Shown here: piece by piece, positions 1-7,175 of the stretch
Layout of the letters: every line of letters starts with the position of its first letter
Numbering within the stretch: position 1 is the first letter of the stretch
DNA from: CAYPEZ01 sp964622275
GTDB taxonomy: Bacteria; Patescibacteriota; Minisyncoccia; Phycocordibacterales; UBA6899
Length of the DNA stretch: 12,825 nucleotides
Assembly (NCBI GenBank): GCA_964622275.1
Contig: CAZUMX010000027.1
Location: 1-12,825 of the forward strand
Direction: 5' to 3'
Made by a program: the position numbers and the translations under genes
Notes under the pieces: generated by a model
Databases searched by the model: none
What the model saw: the letters and a program-made list of their open reading frames with translations, nothing else
Told to the model about the DNA's origin: nothing

Positions 1-680
1 ATATCCTCTTTTTGGCCAAAGTTTGAGAGCATGATGACAATAGTATCTTTCATTTCAGGGTTCGCACGGATATGCTCAAGAACACCATATCCATCAATCC
101 CAGGCATGAGAACATCGAGAAGTATAATGTTTGGCTTTTCTCTCTCCGCAAGGTTAATTCCTTGAGCCCCATCTACAGCAACAAAGAGTGATACTCCTTG
201 TGACTCCATTTTTCGTGACAAGAGATCACGCAAAAATTTATCATCTTCTACGATGAGCACTTTTTTTCCTTTCATCCCAGAAGCTGCTTCTGCCTTTTTG
301 TCATGAAGTTGCATTCGTACTTTTTCAAGAACTTCATCTGGATCAAACTGCGCTTTGATCAAGTAGTCTTTTGCCCCAAGCTCAAGAGCTCGTTCAATTT
401 CTACTGGCTGTCCTGAGTTTGAAATAATAATAACTTTTGTTTGTTGGAGTGCGTCAATACGACGAATTGCCTCAAGGACATCCATTCCACTCTCTCCTCC
501 GAGCATCATATCGAGAAGAATGAGATCTGGTTGATTTTTCTTCGCAAGTTCAATACCCAGTGCGCCTGTTGCTGCGTGGTAGACATCATACCCAGAAAGT
601 GTCAGCTTCCTGATGAGGACGTCCGAAAGCGCTGGTTCATCTTCGACAACTAAAACTTTTTTTGAATATATTCCTGCCAT
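1..680 (-). CDS. Response regulator with tandem receiver domains (C-terminus beyond window)
   Basis: I translated this by hand from ATG at 680, and it stays open to the window edge (226 codons). Two CheY-like receiver domains are joined by a short linker at about residues 127-138. Receiver 1 (about 7-125) has the acidic pair in VVEDE (E13, D14), phosphoacceptor D57 in LILLDMML, S87 and K109. Receiver 2 (about 139 onward) repeats the pattern with LIVEDD (E145, D146), D189 in IILLDVLMPG and S219; its conserved Lys lies past the edge. No DNA-binding or enzymatic output domain is visible, so the output is either lost past the edge or made by protein-protein contact. It lies 23 bases downstream of the histidine kinase, its likely phosphodonor. 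The upstream bases contain only a weak purine run and no clear ribosome binding site. The receiver assignment is firm; the target is unknown. Confidence 0.95.
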   Translation of the reverse strand, partial: MAGIYSKKVLVVEDEPALSDVLIRKLTLSGYDVYHAATGALGIELAKKNQPDLILLDMMLGGESGMDVLEAIRRIDALQQTKVIIISNSGQPVEIERALELGAKDYLIKAQFDPDEVLEKVRMQLHDKKAEAASGMKGKKVLIVEDDKFLRDLLSRKMESQGVSLFVAVDGAQGINLAEREKPNIILLDVLMPGIDGYGVLEHIRANPEMKDTIVIMLSNFGQKED

Positions 681-703
681 ATCCTGTATCTTCTCTGTGT
701 AAT

Positions 704-2131
704 TTATGCATGGGGAGGAAGTGGTCCAAATGGAAGGCGAAACTTCATCGTTGTCCCCTTCCCTTCTTCGCTCTCAAAACTCACATCTCCACCGTGTCTT
801 TGGATAATACCACGCACAATAAAAAGCCCCAATCCACTACCGTCAGTTTCAACGCGAAGCGCATTTTGGGCACGGAAAAACCGTCCGAATATTTTCTCTT
901 GATCTGCTTTTGGAATCCCGATACCCTGATCGCTAACGAGACATAAGAGTGCTTTTTCCTCTCTTTGAAGACCTACCACAACAACCCCTTCACGTTTCGA
1001 GTACTTAACAGCATTGTCTATAAGATTTTGAAGGACTTCGCGAATTTTGTCTGGGTCAATCGTCACACGTGGAAATGGGTCTACAGGGCGAAGAAATCGG
1101 ATACCAACTCCACGCTCATTTGCCTTAGGCAAAATTTCAGTAATAACATTTTCGATAAGATCCTCGATCTGAATTGGGAAAAATCGATACCGAAACTTAC
1201 CACTCTCCATTCTGTCTGCAGAGAGCATGTCATTCACAAGGCTAATCATACGCTCGTTTGAATCATAGGCTTTCATGAGCATCGTTTTTTGTTCAGGAGA
1301 TATGCTTCCAGCATCACCATCAGTGAGCATTTTGAGAGTCCATTTTACAGCGGAAAGTGGTGTTCGAAGTTGGTGCGCAACCACTGAAATAATCTCACTT
1401 TTCATTTCATCTATGCGTTCAAGGTCTCGGTGGGCTTTCATGAGATCAAGATCTCTCCGCACAAGGAGTTTCGCACTGCGGTCAAATTCGTGTGCAAGAA
1501 TACTTAAGCGTTTGACATGATCTTCTTCCTTATGAATTTTCTCTGCCATCGTATCTTTGCGTCGTCGAATCGAATCAATAACCCACGCACCAAAAAAGCT
1601 GATGACAAAGTACATGGCCGACAATACTGCAACTTCTGCTAGTGATTGCGTATTACTACCAACGGGAACCCCAGAAAATGCTTGGGTGCCTGTCACATTA
1701 AGCTTAAAGAAGACAATGGCGATACTTGCACAGATGCTAACGAGCATGGTGCCCCAAAAGCTCAAATACAGCAGCGACAAAACAATCGGAATCACAAAAA
1801 AGACATATGCGACTGAAAGAAAAGATGAACCGAGTACATGGACCATAAGGACAGCGAAAGCAAAGTCAAGAAACACTTGTCCTCCTGAGAGAGCGAGGAG
1901 ATACTTCCGGAATCGGCCATGCTGAATCGCATCATTGGAAATGAGGCTAATAAAGAAATTACATAAAAGATACGCACCAAAGACAACAAATGATGGAAAA
2001 AATGCTGAAGAGGTACTGAGTGTTGTATTCGCAATTAAACCAAAAAGAAAAGCAGCTGTGCCATAGACCCACCGGACATCGGCCGTTGTTGATGTAAGAA
2101 AAAGAAGTTCTTTTGATGGTTCAAATTTCAT
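704..2131 (-). CDS. Membrane sensor histidine kinase
   Basis: A 475-residue two-component kinase that should autophosphorylate on His and pass phosphate to a receiver, probably the adjacent tandem-receiver protein. The N-terminal part has about six hydrophobic segments (roughly 21-41, 44-65, 78-99, 102-122, 124-142, 164-186) with short loops, so there is no large outside sensor domain. A charged, probably coiled-coil linker (190-243) leads into HisKA, with the H-box VVAHQLRTPLS and phosphoacceptor H253. HATPase_c follows with the N-box around NLIDNAVKYS (N369, N373), G1 DQGIGIP (401-407), F-box FGRFFR (415-420) and G2 GSGLGLF (431-437). All catalytic elements are intact. It starts 6 bases after the FIST gene stop, with no evident Shine-Dalgarno, suggesting translational coupling. 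The lack of an extracytoplasmic domain makes the FIST protein a candidate signal input; that is inference. Confidence 0.96.
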   Translation of the reverse strand: MKFEPSKELLFLTSTTADVRWVYGTAAFLFGLIANTTLSTSSAFFPSFVVFGAYLLCNFFISLISNDAIQHGRFRKYLLALSGGQVFLDFAFAVLMVHVLGSSFLSVAYVFFVIPIVLSLLYLSFWGTMLVSICASIAIVFFKLNVTGTQAFSGVPVGSNTQSLAEVAVLSAMYFVISFFGAWVIDSIRRRKDTMAEKIHKEEDHVKRLSILAHEFDRSAKLLVRRDLDLMKAHRDLERIDEMKSEIISVVAHQLRTPLSAVKWTLKMLTDGDAGSISPEQKTMLMKAYDSNERMISLVNDMLSADRMESGKFRYRFFPIQIEDLIENVITEILPKANERGVGIRFLRPVDPFPRVTIDPDKIREVLQNLIDNAVKYSKREGVVVVGLQREEKALLCLVSDQGIGIPKADQEKIFGRFFRAQNALRVETDGSGLGLFIVRGIIQRHGGDVSFESEEGKGTTMKFRLPFGPLPPHA

Positions 2132-2137
2132 AGAAGA

Positions 2138-3292
2138 TTATTCTGCGATCCCCCAAAGAGTCATTGTTGCCTGCGCGCACGTTGGTGGCGAACCGAGAAT
2201 TTCTGCATATCCATACATTCCCGCAATAGGAACTTGAGCTCCAACAATGTCTTGAATAGCTCGAATTTCATCATCGGCACGAGAACCGAGGAGGACTCTA
2301 CGCGCAGCAGAAGAAAAGATCACGAGCCCGCAAAGTGTCCGCCCTCCAAGACGCTCGATTAATTTCCGTGTGGCATCTTTTGCCCCTTCAATCGTCGCAT
2401 CAATATCTCCAACCATCAGTCTCACATCGCTTCCCTCAGGAATATGCTCAAGGAATTCAATCCCTCCCTGTTTCGTTAGCGCAGTAGGGATATGCACAAC
2501 ATACCCCTGGTCAGTTTTAACCCCCAATGGATATACCGCAGTTGTCTCAGAGAAATTCGTCGTCAAAAGATCCATATGTTTCTCTCCAAAATATGACTTA
2601 TAGAGCTCGACCGCCTTTCTCTCCCCAAGAGAAAGGATGCTGTTCCCCTTGGACTCCGTCACACGCTCCGGCATTCCCACCGGAATAAATCCGTGTGTTG
2701 ATGCTGTGGCGATGGTACACGATCCTCCAAACAAGAGTGCGGTTGCGCTTCTGGTGTGAGCTGCTTTATCTCTGTATTGATATGTTTCACGATAGAGGAG
2801 ATCATCTCCTACACCAACCCCAGTCATCCCATGGAATGTTTCTTTTGCTTCCGTACACCCAGAAAGAAAAGCTTGAATATCTCCAATGAATGGATCAAGA
2901 AACAGGAGAGCGTGGTGAACAGATGGAAGAAGTTCTTGAGAACGTCGAACAAACTCTCCTCCAGACCCTTTTGGATTCGCAAGAAGATGGTGAACCGCGG
3001 AAGAAGCAAGACGAAGTTGATTTGACGCAAACAACATAACTACACCGCTTGATTCGCGCGCCAGCCCCTCTGTAGACACTTCACCTGCTGTTGAGCCTCC
3101 AGCCAGGGGGACTTCAGGAAGAACTGAACATACCCCCGAAAGAAACTGATCTTGATCAAATGCGAGAGATGCAAAAACAAGGCCTCCAATAGGAGAAAGC
3201 GATCCGAGTCTTGTTAGCGCATCTTTTGCAGCATCTCTCCCTGCAATAAATGCATCATGTTCAGAAGAGATTCCAACACCAACTTTGATCAT
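2138..3292 (-). CDS. FIST-domain sensory protein (FIST_N + FIST_C)
   Basis: A 384-residue soluble protein with no signal peptide or membrane helix. The N-terminal half matches the FIST N domain: MIKVGVGISS, a strand-rich GGLVFASLAFD (36-46), and the characteristic PLAGGSTAGEVS (62-73). The C-terminal half resembles FIST_C: ELYKSYFGEK, a YPLGV segment, GYVVHIPTAL, a DIDATIEGAKDA segment, CGLVIFSSAARR and a terminal GMYGYAEIL (about 358-366). FIST proteins are regarded as ligand-sensing modules of signal transduction, with small molecules such as amino acids proposed as ligands. Here the module stands alone and heads a FIST, kinase, tandem-receiver operon, so a role as cytoplasmic co-sensor for the kinase is likely but inferred. 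The start is the ATG at 3292; no Shine-Dalgarno precedes it. Confidence 0.88.
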   Translation of the reverse strand: MIKVGVGISSEHDAFIAGRDAAKDALTRLGSLSPIGGLVFASLAFDQDQFLSGVCSVLPEVPLAGGSTAGEVSTEGLARESSGVVMLFASNQLRLASSAVHHLLANPKGSGGEFVRRSQELLPSVHHALLFLDPFIGDIQAFLSGCTEAKETFHGMTGVGVGDDLLYRETYQYRDKAAHTRSATALLFGGSCTIATASTHGFIPVGMPERVTESKGNSILSLGERKAVELYKSYFGEKHMDLLTTNFSETTAVYPLGVKTDQGYVVHIPTALTKQGGIEFLEHIPEGSDVRLMVGDIDATIEGAKDATRKLIERLGGRTLCGLVIFSSAARRVLLGSRADDEIRAIQDIVGAQVPIAGMYGYAEILGSPPTCAQATMTLWGIAE

Positions 3293-3324
3293 ACGAAAGA
3301 GCGACGCCCTGGGTTACCCCATGG

Positions 3325-3339
3325 CTTTGTCGATCAAAG
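3325..3339. promoter_or_regulatory. Inverted repeat overlapping the predicted FIST transcription start
   Basis: CTTTGTCGATCAAAG has 5-base inverted arms (CTTTG and CAAAG) separated by five bases. It spans about -4 to +11 relative to the start predicted from the extended -10 at 3342-3347. A second small palindrome, GGGTTACCC (3311-3319), lies just downstream. The position suits an operator or a leader hairpin. No T-run follows on either strand, so it is not an intrinsic terminator. Short symmetric sites occur by chance. Confidence 0.2.
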
Positions 3340-3341
3340 AC

Positions 3342-3350
3342 AGTATATCA
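3342..3350 (-). promoter_or_regulatory. Candidate extended -10 promoter for the FIST-kinase-regulator operon
   Basis: On the minus strand the uvrB-FIST gap contains TGATATACT, which reads as an extended -10 (TG, one base, TATACT at 3347-3342). No good -35 is seen at 16-18 bases, which is tolerated for extended -10 promoters. The predicted start of transcription is near 3335, giving a leader of about 43 bases before the FIST ATG. It would allow the signalling operon to be expressed independently of uvrB. Sequence match only. Confidence 0.35.
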
Positions 3351-3360
3351 CTGCCCTCTC

Positions 3361-5454
3361 TTATCCCCGACGAGTTCTCCCCTGTTTTTTTGAGTGAGGA
3401 GGGGTGTGTTTCTTTTGTTTAGATCGTCCCAACAAGAGTGATACAACACCTCCGGTCAGCTCTTTGATTTCATCACGGATAATCGCTGCTGTCTCAAAAT
3501 CGAGTTCGGCAACTGCTTCGCGGAGTTGTGCTTCTTTTTCTTTTACGAGAGCATCGGTTTGATCTCCAAAGCGTGCTCGATCAATAGCGACAAGTCTCTG
3601 CACGGCACTCTCATGAGTTTTTGTAATACCCTCGGTGATATCTTTAATATTCTTTGTAATTGTTTTTGGAGTGATACCATGCGACTCATTGTATGCCATT
3701 TGTAACTCACGGCGACGGTTCGTTTCTTTTACAGCAGCCAAAAGAGAGTTTGTCATATGATCGGCATAGAGAATAACTCGCCCACCAGCATTACGCGCTG
3801 CACGACCAATGGTCTGAATGAGCGAAACTTCTGATCGAAGAAACCCTTCTTTGTCAGCATCAAGGATCCCCACAAGCGACACTTCAGGAAGATCGAGACC
3901 TTCGCGCAAAAGATTTACACCGACCAAACAATCAAATTCCCCTTTTCGAAACTTCGTAAGAATGGTGATACGCTCAATCGTTTTCACATCGCTGTGAAGG
4001 TATTCGGCTTTTACTCCTCGTTCTTTGAGATATTGTGCCAGGTCTTCGGCCATTTTTTTTGTGAGGGTTGTGACGAGGACACGTTCTCCCTTCTTCACCA
4101 CACGTTCTGCTTCTTCGATGAAGTCAGGAATCTGCCCTCCATGTTCTCCTTTTTCGACAACTGGCCGCACAAAAACTTCTGGATCCAATAAGCCAGTAGG
4201 TCGAATAACTTGCTCAACAATACGAGACGACACGTCTCGTTCGTACTGTGATGGCGTCGCCGATGTAAAAATTACTTGTCCTACGCGCTCAGTCCATTCT
4301 TCAAAACGTAATGGACGATTATCTTTCGCACTTGGAAGTCGAAACCCAAACTGGACGAGCATTTCTTTTCGCGACTGATCTCCTGCATACATTGCACGAA
4401 GTTGCGGGATCGTCACATGCGACTCATCAATAATGGTGAGAAAATCCGGTTTTCCGTCCTTTGTTTTTGGAAAATATGAAAGAAGTGTGTCAGGAGGTTC
4501 CCCAGGAGCAAATCCAGAAAAATGACGAGAGTAATTTTCGATACCATTGCAATACCCAACTTCTTTGATCATTGCGAGATCATACCTCGTGCGTCGTTTT
4601 AATCGTTCATACTCCAATACCTTTCCTTCTTTCTCGAGCTCTTTCAGCCGTTCGTTCAGCTCTGCTTCGATAGTAAGGATTGCACGCTTCCTGTCATCCT
4701 CAGGGGTGACGAAATGCTTTGCGGGAAAAAGAAAAACAGTCTCAGGGGTCTCAACAATTGCTCGGGTAATAGGATCAACACGAACAATGTCTTCAAGCGT
4801 AGAGCCTGAAAATGTGAACTGTAAAATACTCACTTCGCTCATAGGCATCACTTCAACAGTCTGACCGATTGATCGGAAATGTCCCGGGGTGAGGTCGGCT
4901 GTCGTACGCTCAAAGTAAAGACCGATGAGTCTCCGCAAAAATTCTTGTCTCGACAATAGAGTCCCTTTTACAAGCTTCATGTTGACCTTTTCGTACTCTT
5001 CTGGCGATCCCAAGCCATAGATACACGAAACCGACGCAACAATGATGACATCTTTACGCGAAAGGAGGGCTTGGGTTGATGCATGACGCAGACGATCGAT
5101 CTCTGCGTTGATCTGTGCATCCTTCTCTATGTACGTATCCGTCGTCGGTATATATGCTTCTGGTTGATAGTAGTCGTAATACGATACGAAATAGTGCACG
5201 GCATTGTTTGGAAAGAATTCCCGATATTCTTGAGCGAGCTGGGCTGCCAATGTTTTATTGTGCGCAATGACGAGCGTGGGTTTGCCTATCGCATCGATGA
5301 CATTCGCCGCAGTGAAAGTCTTTCCTGACCCCGTCACACCAAGAAGTGTTTGGTATCGTTCCCCCTTTTGAATCCCTTCGATGAGCCCTGCGATCGCTTT
5401 AGGTTGATCGCCGGCTGGCGTCATCGTCTTTGCGAGTTCAAATCGTTGGGGCAT
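3361..5454 (-). CDS. uvrB: UvrABC excinuclease subunit B
   Basis: The DNA-damage helicase of nucleotide excision repair, loaded by UvrA and partnering UvrC for incision. Numbering from a possible upstream GTG at 5502, it shows Walker A GVTGSGKT (55-62), the damage-probing beta-hairpin YYDYYQPEAYIP (108-119), the DEAD-like box IIDESH (357-362), helicase motifs with IFTSATP and later REGLDLPEVSL and QTIGRAARN, and a C-terminal UVR domain (about 655-686) that binds UvrC. A basic tail of about 27 residues follows. Homology resumes at MPQRFEL, so I place the start at ATG 5454 (697 residues, close to family length). The ATG at 5490 and GTG at 5502 are alternatives, but a good promoter overlaps them. 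No Shine-Dalgarno is present at 5454. The FIST gene follows 68 bases downstream with no intervening terminator. No obvious LexA box was seen. Confidence 0.98.
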   Translation of the reverse strand: MPQRFELAKTMTPAGDQPKAIAGLIEGIQKGERYQTLLGVTGSGKTFTAANVIDAIGKPTLVIAHNKTLAAQLAQEYREFFPNNAVHYFVSYYDYYQPEAYIPTTDTYIEKDAQINAEIDRLRHASTQALLSRKDVIIVASVSCIYGLGSPEEYEKVNMKLVKGTLLSRQEFLRRLIGLYFERTTADLTPGHFRSIGQTVEVMPMSEVSILQFTFSGSTLEDIVRVDPITRAIVETPETVFLFPAKHFVTPEDDRKRAILTIEAELNERLKELEKEGKVLEYERLKRRTRYDLAMIKEVGYCNGIENYSRHFSGFAPGEPPDTLLSYFPKTKDGKPDFLTIIDESHVTIPQLRAMYAGDQSRKEMLVQFGFRLPSAKDNRPLRFEEWTERVGQVIFTSATPSQYERDVSSRIVEQVIRPTGLLDPEVFVRPVVEKGEHGGQIPDFIEEAERVVKKGERVLVTTLTKKMAEDLAQYLKERGVKAEYLHSDVKTIERITILTKFRKGEFDCLVGVNLLREGLDLPEVSLVGILDADKEGFLRSEVSLIQTIGRAARNAGGRVILYADHMTNSLLAAVKETNRRRELQMAYNESHGITPKTITKNIKDITEGITKTHESAVQRLVAIDRARFGDQTDALVKEKEAQLREAVAELDFETAAIIRDEIKELTGGVVSLLLGRSKQKKHTPPHSKKQGRTRRG

Positions 5455-5459
5455 ACGTG

Positions 5460-5485
5460 TTGACAAAATACCATAAACGTATAGT
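5460..5485 (+). promoter_or_regulatory. Possible divergent promoter for the 64-residue gene
   Basis: A perfect TTGACA (5460-5465) is followed by TATAGT (5480-5485). The spacing is 14 bases, shorter than the usual 16-18, so this is weak. A start near 5492 would give a leader of about 23 bases containing the GAGG ribosome binding site. It lies over the same DNA as the uvrB promoter on the other strand, so the two would compete. Confidence 0.25.
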
Positions 5486-5493
5486 TTCATCAA
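5465..5493 (-). promoter_or_regulatory. uvrB promoter, predicted near-leaderless
   Basis: On the minus strand, TTGATG (5493-5488) is followed by exactly 17 bases and then TATTTT (5470-5465), with TG one base before the hexamer (extended -10). The predicted start of transcription is about 5458, only some 4 bases before the uvrB ATG at 5454. This agrees with the absence of a ribosome binding site and argues against the GTG at 5502 and the ATG at 5490. Confidence 0.5.
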
Positions 5494-5514
5494 AAGGTTC
5501 ACAGTGAGGTTTGT

Positions 5515-5709
5515 ATGTTTTTTTGGAAGAAAGGAACGATTCTCAACAGTGCGACCGAGTCATCTGAGGTGGTCCTGGCCAACCTAAGGACAGACGAACT
5601 GATCACCTTATTTAAAAGATCCGTCATTATCAATCAGAAAGACGAAGGTGACGTGACATACGAAGACCTTCGGCTTGTAGAAGAAGAACTCAGGCGTCGG
5701 TGCAGATAG
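5515..5709 (+). CDS. Small hypothetical protein (64 residues)
   Basis: I do not recognise this family. The product starts MFFWKKGTIL, is charged and likely mostly helical in its second half (TYEDLRLVEEELRRRCR), and has no signal peptide or clear membrane helix. Its reality is supported by context: the start ATG has GAGG at a normal distance (cagtGAGGtttgtATG), the only convincing Shine-Dalgarno I found in the window, and the stop is followed within 10 bases by a strong intrinsic terminator. It is divergent from uvrB. No function can be assigned. Confidence 0.65.
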   Translation: MFFWKKGTILNSATESSEVVLANLRTDELITLFKRSVIINQKDEGDVTYEDLRLVEEELRRRCR

Positions 5710-5717
5710 ACTCCCAC

Positions 5718-5748
5718 ATACCACCCCCAAGAAGGGTGGTATTTCTTT
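5718..5748 (+). terminator. Intrinsic terminator after the 64-residue gene
   Basis: A perfect 9-bp stem, ATACCACCC (5718-5726) and GGGTGGTAT (5734-5742), encloses a 7-base loop (CCAAGAA) and runs into TTTCTTT (to 5748). It lies 8 bases after the TAG stop. It separates the small gene from the secreted protein downstream, which therefore needs its own promoter. Confidence 0.85.
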
Positions 5749-5773
5749 GGTCGTCAGGGCATCTGAAGTAATG

Positions 5774-5779
5774 TAAAAT
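5774..5779 (+). promoter_or_regulatory. Possible -10 element of the secreted-protein gene
   Basis: TAAAAT lies 8 bases before the ATG at 5788 in an AT-rich stretch downstream of the terminator. The only -35 at 17 bases is a poor TCGTCA. If used, transcription would begin about 2 bases before the ATG, making a nearly leaderless mRNA, consistent with no ribosome binding site there. Confidence 0.25.
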
Positions 5780-5787
5780 ATATCGTG

Positions 5788-7158
5788 ATGACAACAAAAC
5801 AGAAACTTGTCTTTGTCGGGGTTCTCTGTGCTTTCCCTTTTGTAGCGTCTGCGGCATGGTGGAATCCTGTATCATGGTTTGGAGGATGGTTTGGGCTTTT
5901 CGACTCATATGCCTCGCAAAAAAACGCAGAACAGATTGCAGTTGAAACTGTTCCAATAAAAGACGATTCTCCGAGTTCAAGTTTTTTTTCAAAAGCAAAA
6001 CCGAAAAATCCTGAACAGCAGCACGAAGCTGCACCCGCGACTTCAACAAAACCCGTGGTTCCATCACCGTCACCAACTGCCCCAAAACCATCACCCGTCT
6101 TTGGAATTGAAATTCCTCCTGCTCCACCAAACACAAACACTCCAGTTGCGGTGCAGCCACAAGTACCTATACATATGTTTGACGATATCCGCCTCGCAAG
6201 AAAAACATCAGGATACGCAACAAGCTCAAACATATTGTATATAGGTGCCCTATCGACGACGACACGTTTAACCATCAAGCAAGTGACAACAGGTGGAATT
6301 TCCTTCAACACCAACGCAAGTGCATGCAAGTCGACTCCGTGCGCTCTCACAAACGTTGTTTCAATTGCAAGCTCGGTCAAAGAAGGGACGTATCCTGTTC
6401 AGGTCACCATCTCTGCGGGCACAACGACTGTCCTAGGATCATTTTCAGTCATTGTACTCCCCCCAGAACCTCTTGATGTTGCCATGACGATATCTGGTCC
6501 TATCTCAGTAAAAAAATACGCAAATGGAAGTGTCTCTGGCTCAAACATAGTATCCATCCAAGTGATCCGAGGAACACCGGAATCCCTTACCATTACGCAA
6601 TCAGAGCTCCCAGACGGAGTAACAGGGAGAGCATCTCTGGGAACTTGTACACCGCCCTGCAAACTCACAAATATGCTTTCCATTTCAAGCGATGCGGTAT
6701 CTGGACAATACTCAATGGTTATTCGTGCAAACGGTACCACAATAAGCCGTAGCGCAAGCTACAGCCTCAATATTGGCTACTCAAATGCATTTGGTATGCA
6801 TTTTGATGGAGAAAGCCGAACATACACTCAGAACCAAAACCCGACAGCATCCATCATCATGGATTACCCCTTTGATCTCCTACTGGATGGCGGAACACCA
6901 GAAACAGTGACTCTCAGCTCAAAATCTTACAATGCCAGTACTTCCGTTACTTTTTCTCAAACATCATGCACCCTTCCTTGCAAGGGCCTCAGTGCGCGTA
7001 TTCAACTCCTTCCAGGAATGAATACGGGAACATACAACATTCCTCTCACCGCAACCGTAAAACGGAATGAAGATGATGGCAGAGGAGGAACACGAGTCGT
7101 CACCTATACAGAGATAAAAAATATCTCCGTAAAGATTGTCTCTCTTACGAATCCTTGA
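5788..7158 (+). CDS. Secreted or surface protein with three Ig-like cysteine-pair repeats
   Basis: Numbered from a possible GTG at 5785 (457 residues); the adjacent ATG at 5788 is my preferred start. A Sec signal peptide (KQK, then a hydrophobic stretch ending ASA at 21-23) is followed by AWWNPVSWFGGWFG, a Trp-rich mature start. A low-complexity linker rich in Pro, Ser and Thr covers about 60-125. From about residue 156 come three beta-rich repeats with anchor motifs RLTIKQ, GTPESLTI (263) and GTPETVTL (370). Each has a close Cys pair: C181/C186, C288/C292 and C395/C399. The C-terminus is short and has no sorting motif or anchor helix, so it is probably released or loosely held. The repeats look like bacterial Ig-like or cadherin-like modules, probably adhesive or structural; the exact family is not recognised. 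It is convergent with the gene at 7176-7625 across 17 bases with no terminator. Confidence 0.85.
   Translation: MTTKQKLVFVGVLCAFPFVASAAWWNPVSWFGGWFGLFDSYASQKNAEQIAVETVPIKDDSPSSSFFSKAKPKNPEQQHEAAPATSTKPVVPSPSPTAPKPSPVFGIEIPPAPPNTNTPVAVQPQVPIHMFDDIRLARKTSGYATSSNILYIGALSTTTRLTIKQVTTGGISFNTNASACKSTPCALTNVVSIASSVKEGTYPVQVTISAGTTTVLGSFSVIVLPPEPLDVAMTISGPISVKKYANGSVSGSNIVSIQVIRGTPESLTITQSELPDGVTGRASLGTCTPPCKLTNMLSISSDAVSGQYSMVIRANGTTISRSASYSLNIGYSNAFGMHFDGESRTYTQNQNPTASIIMDYPFDLLLDGGTPETVTLSSKSYNASTSVTFSQTSCTLPCKGLSARIQLLPGMNTGTYNIPLTATVKRNEDDGRGGTRVVTYTEIKNISVKIVSLTNP
6250..7149 (+). repeat. Three tandem 107-residue protein repeats
   Basis: Within the secreted protein, units begin near 6250, 6571 and 6892, with the last slightly shorter. 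The first Cys of each pair is at 181, 288 and 395, exactly 107 residues apart, and GTPE recurs at 263 and 370. A shared core after each Cys pair reads like PC-x-LTN-x-x-SI-x-S and then G-x-Y. The repeats are diverged, not recent DNA copies. Confidence 0.8.
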
Positions 7159-7175
7159 GAGGAAGGTCGTAAATG

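Noticed and set aside
1557..1925. Plus-strand open frame of 122 codons inside the histidine kinase
   Set aside because: The kinase frame on the other strand has continuous membrane helices and catalytic motifs through this DNA; the plus frame shows no domain or ribosome binding site.
3301..3345. Terminator between uvrB and the FIST gene
   Set aside because: The small hairpins there have 4-5 bp stems and no following T-run on the minus strand.
5455..5502. N-terminal extension of UvrB from GTG 5502 or ATG 5490
   Set aside because: Family homology begins at MPQRFEL, and the extension codons overlap a good -35/-10 pair that would start transcription downstream of them.
5754..6380. Long minus-strand open frame (208 codons) opposite the secreted protein
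   Set aside because: It is antisense to a gene with a signal peptide and regular repeats, has Gly/Cys/Phe-rich composition typical of an antisense shadow, and no start signals.
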